A stretch of 64,000 nucleotides of DNA from Datura wrightii (GCA_035772735.1 JASDFA010000002.1:9734001-9798000), one strand, 5' to 3'. Shown: positions 11,952-25,000, numbered from the stretch's first letter. Made by a program: numbers and translations. The notes: a model not told the origin generated them from the sequence alone.

Positions 11952-12535
11952 CTAGGGCATCGAATCTATTTTGGCACTGACTGCCACCTGTGCTAGTAGA
12001 TGCCCCCTGCTGAGTTGGGGTGCTGGTGGAGCTGCTGAATTGGAAGCTTTGCCTCGATCCCTGTCATGGCCCTTTCTAGCTGTTGAGAAATCTCTAAGCA
12101 TATGTCCAGGCTTCCCACACCCGAAGCAAGCACCTGTACTCACCAAACACTGACCTGTGTGTCTCCATCCACACCTGTCGCAAGCTAGGATGCTGGAATC
12201 TATAGGCCTGTTGCTCTGGCCTCTATATCCTGATGCTCGCCCTCTCTGGTCGTGTCTAGATCTGGATGGCATAGTCATAGCCAATGATGTCGGGGCTGAC
12301 GATCTCTGGTGGGACTGTTGACGATGGCCGCCGCCTGGTCTATGCTGATAGAACCCATGGCTGTCTATCCTAGCCTTCTTGGCCTCTCTCTCCCTCACAT
12401 GCACTGCCTCCATCTACTCGGCGTACAAGACTATTTGAGGAAAATCCATATCCTGATAGAGCATGGCGGTCCGGCAATCCTTGTGTAGGTAGTCCGCCAC
12501 TCTATGAACAAACCTGCTCACTCAAGCTCACGAAC
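11952..12535 (-). pseudogene. Chromovirus B gag C-terminal half
   Basis: The capsid end SRFVH...ADYLHKDCRTAML is followed by a basic linker (EREAKKARI) and a zinc-knuckle region. The knuckle reads C-F-G-C-G-K-P-G-H-M-L-R-D-F, so the last metal ligand of CCHC has become Phe. Two more Cys pairs precede it (CDRCGWRHTGQC). A TAG near 12414 splits the frame. The N-terminal half of gag is absent: at about 12540 the sequence changes to Athila DNA. Confidence 0.75.
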
Positions 12536-12539
12536 ATAC

Positions 12540-13190
12540 CTTTAATTCGACGATATCGAAGAAAAGTTGAAGAATTTTAGCTCCTATGTCTGTGTCATGT
12601 TGGGGAAGGGGGGATTCTTGGGTGTTTGTCGCGGAGGAGATGAGAAATGGAAAAAATGAGTGAAAAAGGGGTTAAAAAGAGGTATTTTCACGTGGGTCAC
12701 CCGGCAACCCGGTGTGACCCGATGCAAAATTGCCTTCAACGTGTCATAGAGGGTAACGCGGAGCATGCCCTCCGTGACATGGAGCCATCGCACCAGTACT
12801 CTGGAATTTTTCAAAAATTCCAGGTTACACTTCAACGTGTCACGGAGGGTAACGCGGAGCATGCCCTCCGTGACACGGAGCCATCGCGCAGGCTCACTGT
12901 TTTGCCACTTTTTATTATTTTTCTCACCTCGATTTTTCCTTTGCGATCTTTTGCATTTTTTCCCTTCGTTCAACCTGAAATTCATCTCACCACAAGAACT
13001 TTGTTAGAATTCATAGGTTTCAAACATAACACGATAATTATTTTTTTTTGTTTTATATATATATATTTTTTTCTCTTTTTATTATTATTTTTCTTTTTAT
13101 TTAGCTAACTTATTCTACCTATCTCTTACAACAAATTCATGGGTTGCCTCCCGTGCAGCCCCTGGTTTACCGTCGCAGCTCGACGTCATT
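12540..13190 (-). other. Post-pol noncoding part of Athila F, with palindromes
   Basis: Aligns with 4160-4780 of copy A: the arginine-poor, A/T-rich leader after pol, two GC-rich palindromic units, then CTTTTTAAC and the donor-like AAAGGTATGT. The second unit has a perfect 14-bp stem (12836-12849 pairing with 12864-12877). It ends abruptly at the junction with B gag. Confidence 0.75.
12738..12890. repeat. Two GC-rich palindromic units in Athila F
   Basis: Units at about 12738-12793 and 12835-12890. Each contains CGTGTCA(C/T)GGAGGG and CCCTCCGTGACA, with GTAACGCGGAGCAT in the loop. They are the counterparts of 4421-4567 in copy A and better preserved. Confidence 0.8.
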
Positions 13191-13194
13191 AAAC

Positions 13195-13994
13195 TCAATC
13201 ATCCTCTAGGGTGACAGATGTCTTCTCTCGACTACCGTCCTCACCCATGTCATCCTTACACTTCTCCGGTGGTTTCCCCAATGGCTCCCGTGACTCACCA
13301 CTCTGACCAATATCCGCTCGATCAAGCACGTTGATCACTAAGAGTTCCTCGTACACTGCCGGAAGCTTTGTAGCCTTGTACACTTCAAACACCTCCACCT
13401 TGTCGTGTGCCCGCATAGTTAGCTGCCCTGCAGCTACATCAATTAGTGCTTTCCCGGTCGCCAAGAAAGGACGTCCCAAAATAAATGGAACTTCCGCTTC
13501 TGGCTCAAAATCCAGCACGACGAAGTCTATCGGGAAGATAAGGGAGCCCACTTGCACTAGAACATCCTCCACAATGCCATCAGTTCTGGCTAAGGAACAA
13601 TCCGCTAGTTGCAAGATCATTGTTGTTGGTCTAGGACTCCCTAGCCCCAACTTCTTGAATACCGATTTCGGCATCAAGTCAATGCGCGCTCCCAAATCAC
13701 ATAATCCGCGAGCTCGGATACTCTGCCCAATTGTAATTTGAATTGTAAAGCTCCCAGGGTCCTTGAGCTTTGTGGGCATCCTATTTTGTATCTGTGAAGT
13801 GCACTCCTCCGTAAGCGCCACCGTAGCGTACTCAGTCAACCTGCTTTTGTTCGCCACGATGTCCTTGATATATTTTGCATACTTCGGCACTCCCTGCAAA
13901 ACATCAACAAGAGGTAAATGAATGTGTACCTGTCTAAGAACCTCCATGAACTTTTTGAAACACGCTTCCTCGTGTTTCCTTAGTCTTTAAGGGA
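13195..13994 (-). pseudogene. Athila F protease fused in frame to the pol C-terminal tail
   Basis: An open frame of 250 codons (13947-13195) covers the protease region: KYAKYIKDIV, then CDLGARIDLMP (the usual DxGA site, with S replaced by R), ILGRPFLATG, then jumps to the last residues of pol (REKTSVTLEDD) that in copy A lie near 4100-4157. The deletion joint is near 13255. Upstream, between 13947 and 13994, a TAA stands where copy A has CAG. So F keeps gag and protease but no polymerase or integrase: a non-autonomous derivative, or simple decay. Confidence 0.75.
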
Positions 13995-13999
13995 ACGAG

Positions 14000-15892
14000 T
14001 GTCACGCCCCGCCTTGGGGGATATGACTGGCACCTGGTGCCCTAGTAGGACCTAGGCTCCTAACTGGTGAGCCTAAGCACGGCTGGCGCCTGGCTAGCTC
14101 TAACTCAGATTTCTGGAAATAAAGGGCTATATAACGGCTGTAAACACAGCCTCCGGCCAACTGGCCTATAGCCACCTGTACCTGTAATAGCAGCTAACCA
14201 GAAACATACTCGTAACAAGGAACCTATACGGGCCGACAAGGCCACCATGCTGACTAGTCATCTGAAACTTCAACACAAGACTACTGTAAGTGTACGTGAC
14301 CGGCTAGGTCACCGCTACTGTCAAACTAAGGCCTCACACGACCAACAAAAACTGAAATGCTAAACAACTATAGCAAACTACACGGCCTCAAACGACCGAC
14401 TCAACTGACCACAGGGAAATATATATAGACTGCAAGCCTCTAGGAATACTGATAAGATGGTCGGGACAGGGCCCCGACCTACCCGTACTGTACAACAAAA
14501 GGGAATGATGTAAACCTCTAAAATATCAAGCTCCGGATGACAGGAGTTGATGACTCTGCGCTGGCTAGGATCACGAGGGATCGCCTCCTCGTCTATGAGT
14601 ACCTGCAGGCAAGTAATGCAGCGCCCCACTGGGCGTCAGTACCACTAGTACCGAGTATGCAAAGCAACTGAAATAATAAAACTGAATACAAATACATAAC
14701 TAGCAGTTCTGAATAGCAGGAGACAACTGAATCTGAAGTGCTGATAGAAACTAGATCAAACCTTTCTGCAGTGATAGGCAGGGGTGTGTCTGTAGTCACG
14801 GCGGCCTGCTATCTACTAACTAGTATAGATAAGCACATAAGTACATATACATTTAGCAAGCAATAGCCAATACCAACCCCCATAAGCCAGATGGCGCCAA
14901 ACAAGCAAACAATCTATATAACCCTACCCGAGTCAAAACCAGCCAAAAATAAGTCACTCCACTCATCTGCTCAGTCGAAGCTCCTCTACCGGCCCCCTGG
15001 GTCTCCGGCTCGGGCCATAGCCTTCGATATAAATAATTGTGTCTGAGTCCGGAGGACTCCTGTGCAGACAGTAATAGATAGGGTCTGGTTCCCGAGAGTT
15101 TCAAATACGGAGTTTACTATGATTTACCAAGCTAAGACTTACTAACTTGCCGAAGAATAACTTCACATACCTTAACCTCGAGTTATTCGATTATCGGACG
15201 AGGCTCGGTCAGTGCTCCAGCTATTTCTCCCAACTGCATTCATATATACGTCAATTAGTACTAAATACAACACTATGCTGAAAGAAAACATCACTTTCGA
15301 TATAACTATAGCCTAAACTTAGGCTTATCGAAAGGCGGTCGAAAACTTGCTATTTTCCAGAAGTCTAGAAGGGAGAAGTATTCACTTTACAGCTAGGAAC
15401 ACATAGACACTAGTTTGGAGAAATTTCACTTATCTTAGCCTGGTAGCACGACGATTTGTCGGCTGAATTTCGCGAAACTAAATCTGTAGGAATGCTCCCT
15501 GCTGCTAAATACTTCGATATCTGGAGTTAATTTGGATTTGGACTACGTTTAGCAGCGTTATCAAACGATAATATCTTTACCTTCTTCGTCTCTCTCTGTT
15601 TTCTACGTTTTCTCTGGAAATTATAATGAATGAACTAATTAAAAACAGAAGTGGGGCTTTATATACTTGGGCCTGGACAGGCCCAACGTGTCACGGAGCC
15701 AACGCGGAGGCTCCACCTCCGTGACACGTTGCCATCGCGGAGGGGCTCTGCCCCAGCTCCTCCCGTGATGGTTTGATAGGTTTCTTGTTCGGTCTTTTCC
15801 CGGGCCTTTGTCTAGCATGTATGGTTTTCAAATATGTTTAACCAATGCACAAATAGGCCATCTAGGTTTCGGGAATCTTACGGGGTATAACA
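14000..15892 (-). repeat. 3' LTR of chromovirus D (1893 bp, internal deletion)
   Basis: Minus-strand LTR starting TGTTATACCCCG and ending GGGGCGTGACA. Compared with the 5' LTR it lacks about 681 bp (the equivalent of 32674-33354), with the joint near 15091 showing only 1-3 bp of microhomology. It retains the TATA-like TATATAAAG (15658-15666, minus) with the palindrome 15687-15728 just upstream, and the hairpin 14637-14653. Confidence 0.88.
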
Positions 15893-15911
15893 TTCTCCCC
15901 CCCTTAGGAAC
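15893..15911 (-). promoter_or_regulatory. Polypurine tract of chromovirus D
   Basis: On the minus strand GTTCCTAAGGGGGGGAGAA directly precedes the 3' LTR start TGTTATACCCC. Same position and composition as in E (27129-27139). Confidence 0.8.
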
Positions 15912-16160
15912 ATTCATCCTCGAATGTAAACTTTTATCTAGAGGATTTCTCAACTTGTTTCTAAGAAAATTTCGACAGAGTTTCCCCTGTGAAATGGACT
16001 ATCCCAAAAACCTGAAACGCAGAAAAGTCCAATACAGGTACTGCACACAATACTTTAAGATTCACTGGATAGCTAAACATGAATCTTTCTCATTTATACA
16101 TACACAACTATAAGGTAGTGCATAAGTAATAATACGGACATACCTGTCGCCTGACTGGGC

Positions 16161-19100
16161 CTAGATTAAGTGAGGATATCTAATCTTCATATCTTCCTCA
16201 GCCTCCCACGTCATCTCCTCTCGGTTCTTGTTATGCCACAATACCTTGACAGACGCAATATCCTTAGTTCTCAATCTACGAATCTGTCTGTCTAAGATGG
16301 CTATTGGAACCTCTTCATAGGCCAACTCCTCCGTAACCTGGATATCTTGGATTGGGACTGCTCTGGATGGGTCTCCTATGTATTTTCTCAGCATAGACAC
16401 ATGAAAGACCAAATGAACGGATTCCAATTCTGGAGGCAAGTTCAACTAATATGCTACTCGGCCTATCCTTCAACGAATCTGATAAGGCCCAACAAACCTC
16501 GGACTAAGCTTACCTTTCTTGCCGAATCTCATCACCCCTTTCATCAGAGATACTTTCAGAAATACCCAGTCATTTACATCAAATTCCAAGTCTCTGCACC
16601 GTACATCAGCATATGATTTCTGGCGGCTCTGTGCAATCAGTAAGCGTTCTCTGATGAGCTTTACCTTTTCCTCTAACTGTTGAATGATGTCTGTCCCAAT
16701 CAACGCCGATTCCCCTATTTCAAACCAGCCAACCGGCGATATACACTTCTACCCGTACAAGGCTTCAAAAGGTGCCATCTGGATGGCTGAATGATAGCTA
16801 TTATTATAAGCAAATTCAATTAGGGGCAAATGCTCATCCCAGCTACCACCGAAATCTAACACACACGCTCGTAACATATCTTCGAGCGTCTGAATTGTGC
16901 GTTCACCCTGTCCATCTGTCTGAGGGTGGAATGCGGTGCTCAAATTAATCTGCATTCCCAGACCTCTCTGAAACGACTACCAAAACCTAGTCGTAAACTG
17001 TGCTCCTCTGTCTGAAATAATAGATACCGGCACTCCATGTAACCTGGCTATTCCTCGGATATACAACTTCGCATAATCTTCGGCCGAGAAGGTAGTTCTT
17101 ACTGGTAGGAAATTAGCTGATTTTGTCAATCTGTCAACTATCACCCATATAGAATCATGTCTGTGTCTAGTACGAGGTAATCCTATCACAAAATCCATAT
17201 TTACTGCCTCTCATTTCCAGAGAGGTACATCTATGTCCTGAGTCAACCCGCCTGGTTTCTGATGTTCTGCTTTCACCTGTTGGCAGTTAGGACACTGGGC
17301 TACAAATTCAGCAATTTCTCTTTTCATACCTGGCCACCAGTAGTTTTCTTTGATATCATGGTACATTTTTGTCGCGCCAGGGTGGAGAGAATAGCAGGCA
17401 CAATGTACCTCGTTCATAATCTGCTGGCAGAGGCTTGAAACATTTGGAACACATAGATGGCCTTTACAGTGTAGCACTCCATCCTCAGTTATTTGAAAAT
17501 CTTGCACTTTACCCTGCTGGATTCTATCTTTGAGTTGGATCAGGTCAGGATCTTCATATTGCCGTTCTTTCACTTCCACAACTAATGATGACACGGCGGT
17601 ATTCTGAATTACCTCTCTACCGTCTCTGTTTCTTCTACACGAACGGCTAGGCTAGCTAACTGATGTATCTCCCTGACCAATTCTCGCTGCTCGGGCTACA
17701 AATACGCCAAACTCCCCATGGACTTATGACTGAGAGCATCCGCTACAACATTGGCTTTTCCCGGGTGGTACTCAATCTTCACATCATAATCCTTTAACAG
17801 CTCCAACCAGCGACGTTGCCGCAGATTCAACTCCCTCTGAGTGAAGATATACTGTAGGATCTTGTGATCTGTGAAAATATCCACATGGACGTCATAAAGG
17901 TAATGTCTCCACATTTACAAGCCGTGGATCACTGCGGCTAACTCCAGGTCATGGGTAGGGTAATTCTTTTCGTGTTTCCTCAGCTTTCTGGAAGCATATG
18001 CAATCACTTTACCATGCTACATCAACACACAACCTAACCCGACGCTTGATGCATTGCAATACACCGAATAAACCTCTGTACCTTCCGGCAATGCTAGCAC
18101 TGGGGCAGAGGTTAATCTGTCTTTCAGTTCCTGGAAGCTTTGCTCGCATGCCTCTGTCCACTGAAACTTTACTGCTTTCTGTGTCAGTTTAGTCAGAGGT
18201 GCTGCTACAGTAGAGAACCCTTCAACAAACCTCCTGTAATAACCTGCTAATCCCAGAAAACTACGAACCTCAGTCGGAGTGGTAGGCCTAGGCCATGATT
18301 TGACTACTTCTGTTTTCCGCTTGTCAACCTGTATACCAGCATCCGACACAATATGTCCTAGGAAGGCTACTGAGTTAAGCCAGAATTCACACTTGGAAAA
18401 CTTAGCATATAATTGGCGGTCCCTGAGAATCTGGAGTACTGTCCGTAAATGAGTCCGGTGATCTGCTTCAGAGCGAGAATACACCAGAATATCATCAATA
18501 AACACTATCACGAATAGGTCCAGGTATGGTCTGAAAATGCTATTCATCAGGTTTATGAATACTGCTGGGGCATTCGTCAACCCGAAGGACATAAGTAGAA
18601 ATTCAAAGTGTCCATATCAGGTCCTGAACGCCGTTTTGGGAATATCTCTTTCGCGAACTCGAACCTGGTGATATTCGGACCGCAAGGCACTCTTAGAAAA
18701 GTATCTGGTTCCCTGCAACTGATCGAATAAGTCATCAATTCTGGGAAGCGGGTACTTGTTCTTCTTCACTACAACTTTGTTTAACTGCCGATAATCTATG
18801 CACATACGGAGCGAGCCATCTTTCTTCCTTACAAATAAAACTGGCGCACACCATGGTGAAGTACTCAGCCTGATGAAACCTTTATCTAACAAATCTTTCA
18901 ACTGCTCCTTCAATTCTCTGAGTTTCACAGGAGCCATACGATAAGGAGGAATTGATATCGACTGAGTGCCTGGTAACAATTCAATAGCAAAATCTATTTC
19001 CCTTTCTGGCAGAATACCAGGTAACTTATCGGGAAACATATCAGGGAACTCGTTCACCACCGGAACAGACTGGAGCGTCGGAGATTCTGCTCGGACATCC

Positions 19101-19296
19101 TGAACTCTGACCAGATGGTAAATACATCACTTAGATATCAATTTCCTTGCCTGAAGGTTGGAAATAAACCTACCTTTTGGCGTAGCGGTGCTGCCCTTCC
19201 ACTCCCACACTGCTTCTCCTGGAAAGTGGAATCGGACCATATTAGTCCAACATTCAACATTGGCGTAGCACGGCACTAGCCAATCCATACCCATTA
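16161..19296 (-). pseudogene. Chromovirus D pol relic: end of protease, RT, RNase H, integrase, chromodomain-like tail
   Basis: Continues the protease frame interrupted by E at DFDAIM. RT: FVRKKDGSLRMCIDYRQ and FIDDILVYSRS (18470-18490 region). RNase H: YCNASS in place of the usual CDAS, and TDHK kept. Integrase: zinc region 17211-17400, catalytic region 16749-17198, GPY segment about 16470-16560, tail ending in TWEAEEDMKIRYPHLI at 16163. In-frame stops include TAG at 18017-18019 (CAG in E), TGA for CGA near 18616 and TGA at 17211-17213. One frameshift lies near 17615. Codon-level comparison is with E, which is close. Confidence 0.88.
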
Positions 19297-21874
19297 TGTT
19301 ATACCCCGTAGAATTCCCGGCACTTAGATGACCTATTCGCACGTTTGTTAAGCATATTTGAAAGTCATACGTGCTAGGGAAAGGCCCGGGAAAAGATAGG
19401 ACGAGAAACATGCCGAACCATCGCGGGAGGAGCCGAGGCAGAGCCCCTCCGCGATGGCAGCGTGTCACGGAGGTAAGGCCTCCGCGATGGCTCCGTGACA
19501 CGTTGCCCAGGTCCAGACCCAAGTATAAAAGCCTTCACTTCAGTTCAAAATCAGAAGGCATCTAAAAATTTCCAGGACACGCTGCAACCAGAGAAAAACG
19601 TAAGAAAATTAAATATTTTCGTCCAATTACGCTGCCAAACGCTGCCCAAATCCAAATTAATCCTAGATACCAAGGTATTTAGCAGTAGAGAGCATTTCTA
19701 CGGAGTTAGTTTTGCGAAATACGACCGACGAATCGGCGAGCCGCCGAACTAAAGTAAGTAGAATTGCTCCAAACTTATGTCTATGTGTTCCTAGCTGAGA
19801 AGTAAATATTTCTCCCTTCTGGGCCGCTGAAAAATAGCGAGTTTTTGACCGTCTTTCGATAAGCCTAAGTTTAGGCTATAAACTATATCGAAAGTGACGT
19901 TGCCTTTTGAAATAACATTGTATTTAGTATTGATTGACGTATTTATGAATGCAGTTGGGAGAAAACAGTAGAAGTACCGGCCGAGCCTCGTCCGACGGAT
20001 GAATATTCAAAGATAAGGTATGTAAAGTTAAGTTTCCTCGCAAGTTGAGTAACCTCGAAGCAGTATAGTAATTTACAGACCAGTTGCATGTTTAGAAATC
20101 GATTATCGTGTTATTTTGAATATTGGTGCAATATGAGAAGTTTTGGGTTGTAACGTGTACGATACCTATCCGTACGATATAGGTTCGGGCGTAAGTGATT
20201 AAGATTGCCCAGTATATTCAGTATATGATGTAATATGCCATGCCAAGATATTGTTGTGTTTAGATGAGACCTCGCAAGGTAGTACAACATCAGTAAAGCA
20301 TTCCAGATATAGAATAGTAACTGTATATGGTTTAGAAAGCATGTTAGAAATAGGAAACCGTGTTAATACAGAAACCTAGTGAACAACATAGCCTTCAGAG
20401 AAACACCCGCTTGTATAGCCGTTTGCCCCAGTACAGTTAGACAGGGAATTATATTCATATTTATACTTACCTATCTCAGCATGTATCAGACACCTACAAA
20501 TTGCTATTATTAGCCCAGTGCATGATTTATATAATACCTTACGCCTATTAGTTTTGGCTTATGAGATACACAGACAGCATGACTAGTTGAGACCGTTGTA
20601 TTTATTGGGGTTGGATTACCTAGCATCCCTGACCGCCCAGGGTTAATAGCTGTATCGACTCATCCGCCAGAGGACGAGGATACGTCACTCTACGGAGTGA
20701 TATGCCGTTCCGCAAGGGGACGAAGATGGGATGCCAGTTTCCCCATATTGTGCCTTGGTCGGCCCTTATACACCCCCGTCGAGCGGGTACGCTCGGGGTG
20801 TTGATTTAGAGTCCTTCGGACTCAGGTACAGTTATAGTCAGGGGCTCAGCGAGCCCAAGTGCATACCCAGGGACTGGCAGGATGCTTACAGCCACTATAG
20901 GAGATAGGATGACCGGGGTAGGGGCATAGATTCAGTGTTGATTATACCTCCCGGCTTATGGGGGCCGGGTAAGGTTTGTATGTGCTGTGTTATGTTATGT
21001 ATACTATGCCATGTTATATTAGACTCGAGTGGGTTGGTAGTAGAATGATACGCTTCCAGGTATGATTCCTACTTCCTTCGGTATCAGTAAGAGCAGGTAC
21101 GATCTACTTCATCAGACAGTTAAGTTATTCCTCCTACTTCTGCTTCATCAGTCATACTATTGCTTTCAGATGTTGTTTTCAATTATATTATTTCAGTTGC
21201 TTTACATACTCAGTACCAGTGGTACTGACGCCCAGTGGGGCGCTGCATTACTTGCCTGCAGGTACTCCTAGACGAGCAGGCGATTCTACGTGACTCCTTA
21301 TCAGCAGTTGAGTATTCAGCTCCAGTCATCCGAAGGCTGAATTTCTGAGGTGTAGTTCAGTTCCTTTTGTTGTATATAGCATGGGTAGGTCGGGGCCCTG
21401 TCCCGATCAGTTCTATTACTATTCCTAGAGGCTTGCATTCTGTATGAGATCCCTATGGTCAGATGAGCCGGTCGTGTGGGGCCGTGCAGTTGTATAGTTG
21501 TCTTTACTCTTTCTTACTTCTGTGATGGTCGTGTGAGGCCATAGTTGTTAGTAGTGGTGACCTTGCCGGTCACGTAGCTTCTTTTTGTGCTTTTTGATTA
21601 AGCAGCAGATAACTAGACAGCATGGTGGCCTTGTCGGCCCATATAGGTTTCCCTGAGTTACTATATTTCTGGTTAGCTGCCAAGACAGGTACAGCAGGCG
21701 ATAGGCCAATGGGCCGGGGGCTATATTTACAGTCGTTATATAGTCCTTTGTTTCCAGAAATCTGAGTTAGAGCAAGCCAGGCGCCAGACGCGCCCAGGCT
21801 TAACAGTCTAGCAGGTCAGATCTTAGTAGGGCACCAGGTGCCAGTTGTACCCCCCCCCAGGGCGGGGTGTGACA
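19297..21874 (+). repeat. 5' LTR of chromovirus E (2578 bp)
   Basis: TGTTATACCCCG to GGGTGTGACA. Promoter-like part: perfect 12-bp inverted repeat 19461-19472 with 19491-19502, then TATAAAAG at 19524-19531. A perfect hairpin CAGTACCAGTGGTACTG lies at 21211-21227. CATTA target duplicate is immediately upstream. Confidence 0.93.
19461..19531 (+). promoter_or_regulatory. Predicted LTR core promoter of E
   Basis: A GC-rich cruciform-capable repeat (CGTGTCACGGAG and CTCCGTGACACG, 18-nt loop) ends 22 bp before TATAAAAG. The 3' LTR repeats it (27304-27345, TATA 27367-27374). Solo LTR S has the same spacing (36752-36793, TATA 36815). Confidence 0.6.
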
Positions 21875-21877
21875 AAC

Positions 21878-21893
21878 TTGGTATCAGAGCAGG
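21878..21893 (+). other. Primer binding site of chromovirus E
   Basis: TTGGTATCAGAGCAGG starts three bases after the LTR. TGGTATCAGAGC matches the 3' end complement of plant initiator-Met tRNA, the usual primer for this clade. Confidence 0.88.
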
Positions 21894-22087
21894 TCGTATC
21901 CCAGGGAGTCTGCAAGCCGTGCTAAGTAGAGTCCTGTCCATAGATGTGTTGTGCACCACATACTATGGGTAGGAGGCTGCAAGGCATGATAGGATGGTTG
22001 TCTTTTATTCTGATTCAGTCGTGCCATAGAGCGGTACAGTATAGGGTGGAATTCCAAAAATCTTATCATATTCTTTGGCTACAGATA

Positions 22088-25000
22088 ATGTCAGACCAGC
22101 GCCATCTCGTCACAGGTCGGAGCTTAGACATTGCAGCAGGGGAAGGCACCAGCAGGATGCCTCCCCCTCATTTGGAGACAGCCCGATCAGAGGGCCCTAC
22201 AGAGGCTTCATCTCAGCCTCCTCAGCAGTCTCCACCACGTCAGGAGCCGTTTGGAGCGACAGTGTCTTCAACAGTCCCTATACCGATGCCTTCCGATCAG
22301 GAAGTTAGGAGTGCTGTAGTTATGATAGCACAGGTGATGGCTGCTCAGCGGCAGCAAATGCCATCCACAGTTGCAGAAGCATCAGGAGGGCCCGGTAGTT
22401 TGAGGGTCCGAGAGTTCTTAGCCTTGAATCCCCCACAGTTTATAGGCACGGACCGCACCGAGGACCCCCAGGATTTTCTGGATCAGATGCAGAGAATCTT
22501 CAGGGTTATGCATGCTACACCTACTGAGTCAGTTGAATTGGCCGTGTTTTGGTTGCGAGATATTGCGGTGTTATGGTATGAAAGCTGGGAGAGGTCCCGA
22601 GGGAGAGATGTTCCCCCTCCTACTTGGTCCAGCTTTTCAGGAGCCTTTCTGGATCACTATTTGCCGCGGGAGATTCGACAGGCCCGGGTAGACCAGTTCC
22701 TACATCTGGAACAGGGGGCCATGAGTGTTCGGGAATATTCCTTGCGGTTTGACTCCTTGGCTCGATATGCACCGGCTTTCGTGGATACCATGGCATCCAG
22801 AGTGCACCGTTTTATTATGGGGTTGAACCCATAGTATGTCGAGACTTGTATCACGACCATACTGCGAGAAGATATGGATATTTCCCGAATCCAGGCATTT
22901 GGCCAGAATATTGAGGGCATCAGACAACGACATCGGGAAATCAGAAGGGTTAATCAGGAGCAGCGTCGCCGGGATAGGCCAGCTGAGTTACAAAGAGAGG
23001 CCCGGGGAGGACCCAGGCCACGATTGTCAGACAGGCCGCCCAGGCCCCCGCCTCCGCCACAGTCACAGGGAGGTAGATCCAACTGCAGGGGGCAGTCATA
23101 GGCTGGTAGAGGTTCGCAGACGGCAGATTCACCGTCACAGAGGAGGGCGGAGCAGAGTAGGTATACCCTACCACTTTGTCCTATATGCAGTCAACGCCAT
23201 TCTGGAGCATGCAGGTATGGTTCCACCGCATGCTATATTTGTGGCCAAGAAGGTCATTTGATGAGAGATTGCCCAGCCAGAGGTCATGAGGACCGGAACA
23301 GACAGGATAGGGCATCAACAGGATCACGAGCTACAGCATCCTCGACTGGGCGCAGGCCCCCAGTTTCAGCAGGCAGGGGTCGGGGCAGATCAGGGACCTC
23401 CAGTACAGGTGCGGGTCCAAGCCGCACATATGCCTTACCAGGGAGGCAAGATTCAGAGGCATCGCCTGATGTTATGACAGGTATGCTAACTATCTGCTCA
23501 CACCCTGCTTATGTGCTAATTGATACAGGGTCTACTTTGTCCTATATTACTCCATTTGTGGCACGGAAGTTTAGTATTGTACCAGAATCATTATAGCAGC
23601 CCTTTTTAGTATCTACACCCGTCGGTGACTCCATCACAGCTAGCCGAATTTACCGCGGGTGTACAGTAGAGGTTGCTGATCGTCAGACCACAGTAGATCT
23701 GGTTGAGTTAGAAATGATAGATTTCGATGCCATAATGGGTATGGACTGGTTAGTACCATGTTTTGCTAATGTTGAATGTTGGACCAAAACGGTCAGATTC
23801 CACTTCTCGGGGGAGGCAGTACGGGAGTGGAAGGGCAGCACCGCGACGACGAAAGGTAGGTTTATTTCCTACCTTCGGGCGAGAAAGTTGATATCTAAGG
23901 GGTGCATTTACCATCTTGTCAGAGTTCAGGATGTCCAAGCAGAATTTCCGACACTCCAGTCTATCCTAGTGGTAAATGAATTCCCAGATGTATTTCCTGA
24001 TGAGTTACCTGGTATTCCCCCAGAAAGGGAAATAGACTTCGCTATCGATTTGCTACCAGGCACTCAGCCAATATCAATACCTCCTTATCGTATGGCTCCT
24101 GCAGAACTCAGAGAATTAAAGGAGCAGTTGAAAGACTTGTTAGATAAAGGTTTTATCAGGCCGAGTACTTCCCCGTGGGGTGTGCCAGTCTTGTTCGTGA
24201 GAAAGAAAGATGGCTCGCTCCGAATGTGCATAGACTATCGGCAGCTTAATAAAGTTACAGTAAAGAATAAGTATCCGCTTCCTAGGATTGATGACCTATT
24301 GGATCAGTTACAGGGAGCCAGATACTTTTCTAAGATTGACTTGCGGTCCGGATATCACCAGGTCCGAGTACGTGAGAGGGACATCCCTAAGACAGCATTC
24401 AGGACCCGATATGGACATTTTGAATTTCTGGTTATGTCCTTCGGGCTAACAAATGCCCCAGCAGTTTTTATGGACCTGATGAACAGTATTTTCAGACCCT
24501 TCCTGGACTTGTTCGTGATAGTATTCATTGATGATATTCTGGTGTATTCTCGCTCCGAAGCAGATCACCGGACTCATTTGCGGACAGTGCTCCAGATTCT
24601 CAGGGACCGCCAGTTGTACGCAAAATTTTCGAAGTGTGAATTCTGGCTTAACTCAGTAGCCTTTTTAGGGCATATTGTTTCAGATGCTGGTATACAGGTA
24701 GACAAGCAGAAGATAGAAGCAGTTAAGTCATGGCCTAGGACTACCACCCCGACTGAAGTTCGTAGCTTTCTGGGGTTGGCAGGATACTATCGGAGGTTCG
24801 TTGAAGGGTTCTCAACCATTGCAGCACCTTTAACTAAATTGACACAGAAAGCAGCAAAGTTTCAGTGGACGGAGGCATGTGAGCAGAGTTTCCAGGAACT
24901 GAAAGATAGATTGACCTCCGCTCCCGTATTAGCACTGCCGGAAGGCACAGAAGGTTATTCAGTCTATTGCGACGCGTCAGGTGTCGGATTGGGATGTGTG

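Larger units (their letters stand above)
9804..12540 (-). mobile_element. Chromovirus 'B', left part (gag to integrase), antisense
   Basis: Reading on the minus strand: gag C-terminal half, protease, RT, RNase H and the start of integrase, stopping at the Athila LTR end. The reading continues at 39882 on the plus strand with the next residues of the same integrase, so the two pieces are halves of one element family and probably of one element. At the other side, near 12540, gag is joined without any LTR or target duplication to Athila noncoding DNA, which looks like a deletion or recombination joint. B's 5' LTR is missing. Confidence 0.8.

Noticed and set aside
12738..12890. The GC-rich palindromes as separate MITE insertions
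   Set aside because: No target duplications or clear element ends are visible around them and their distance to the TATA box is constant in the chromovirus LTRs; not excluded without a genome search.
21062..21271. 69-codon frame found in both E LTRs (also 28907-29116) and a similar one in D LTRs
   Set aside because: Lies in LTR noncoding DNA across the conserved hairpin; repeated only because LTRs are repeated. No recognisable protein.
21878..21893. tRNA-like sequence near LTR ends
   Set aside because: Only the 12-18 nt primer binding sites; no tRNA gene with arms or anticodon was found.
23594..23596. Programmed stop read-through between gag and pol in E
   Set aside because: The relative D has CAG at this codon, the context lacks the CARYYA read-through signal, and three more TAGs occur elsewhere, so decay is the simpler reading.
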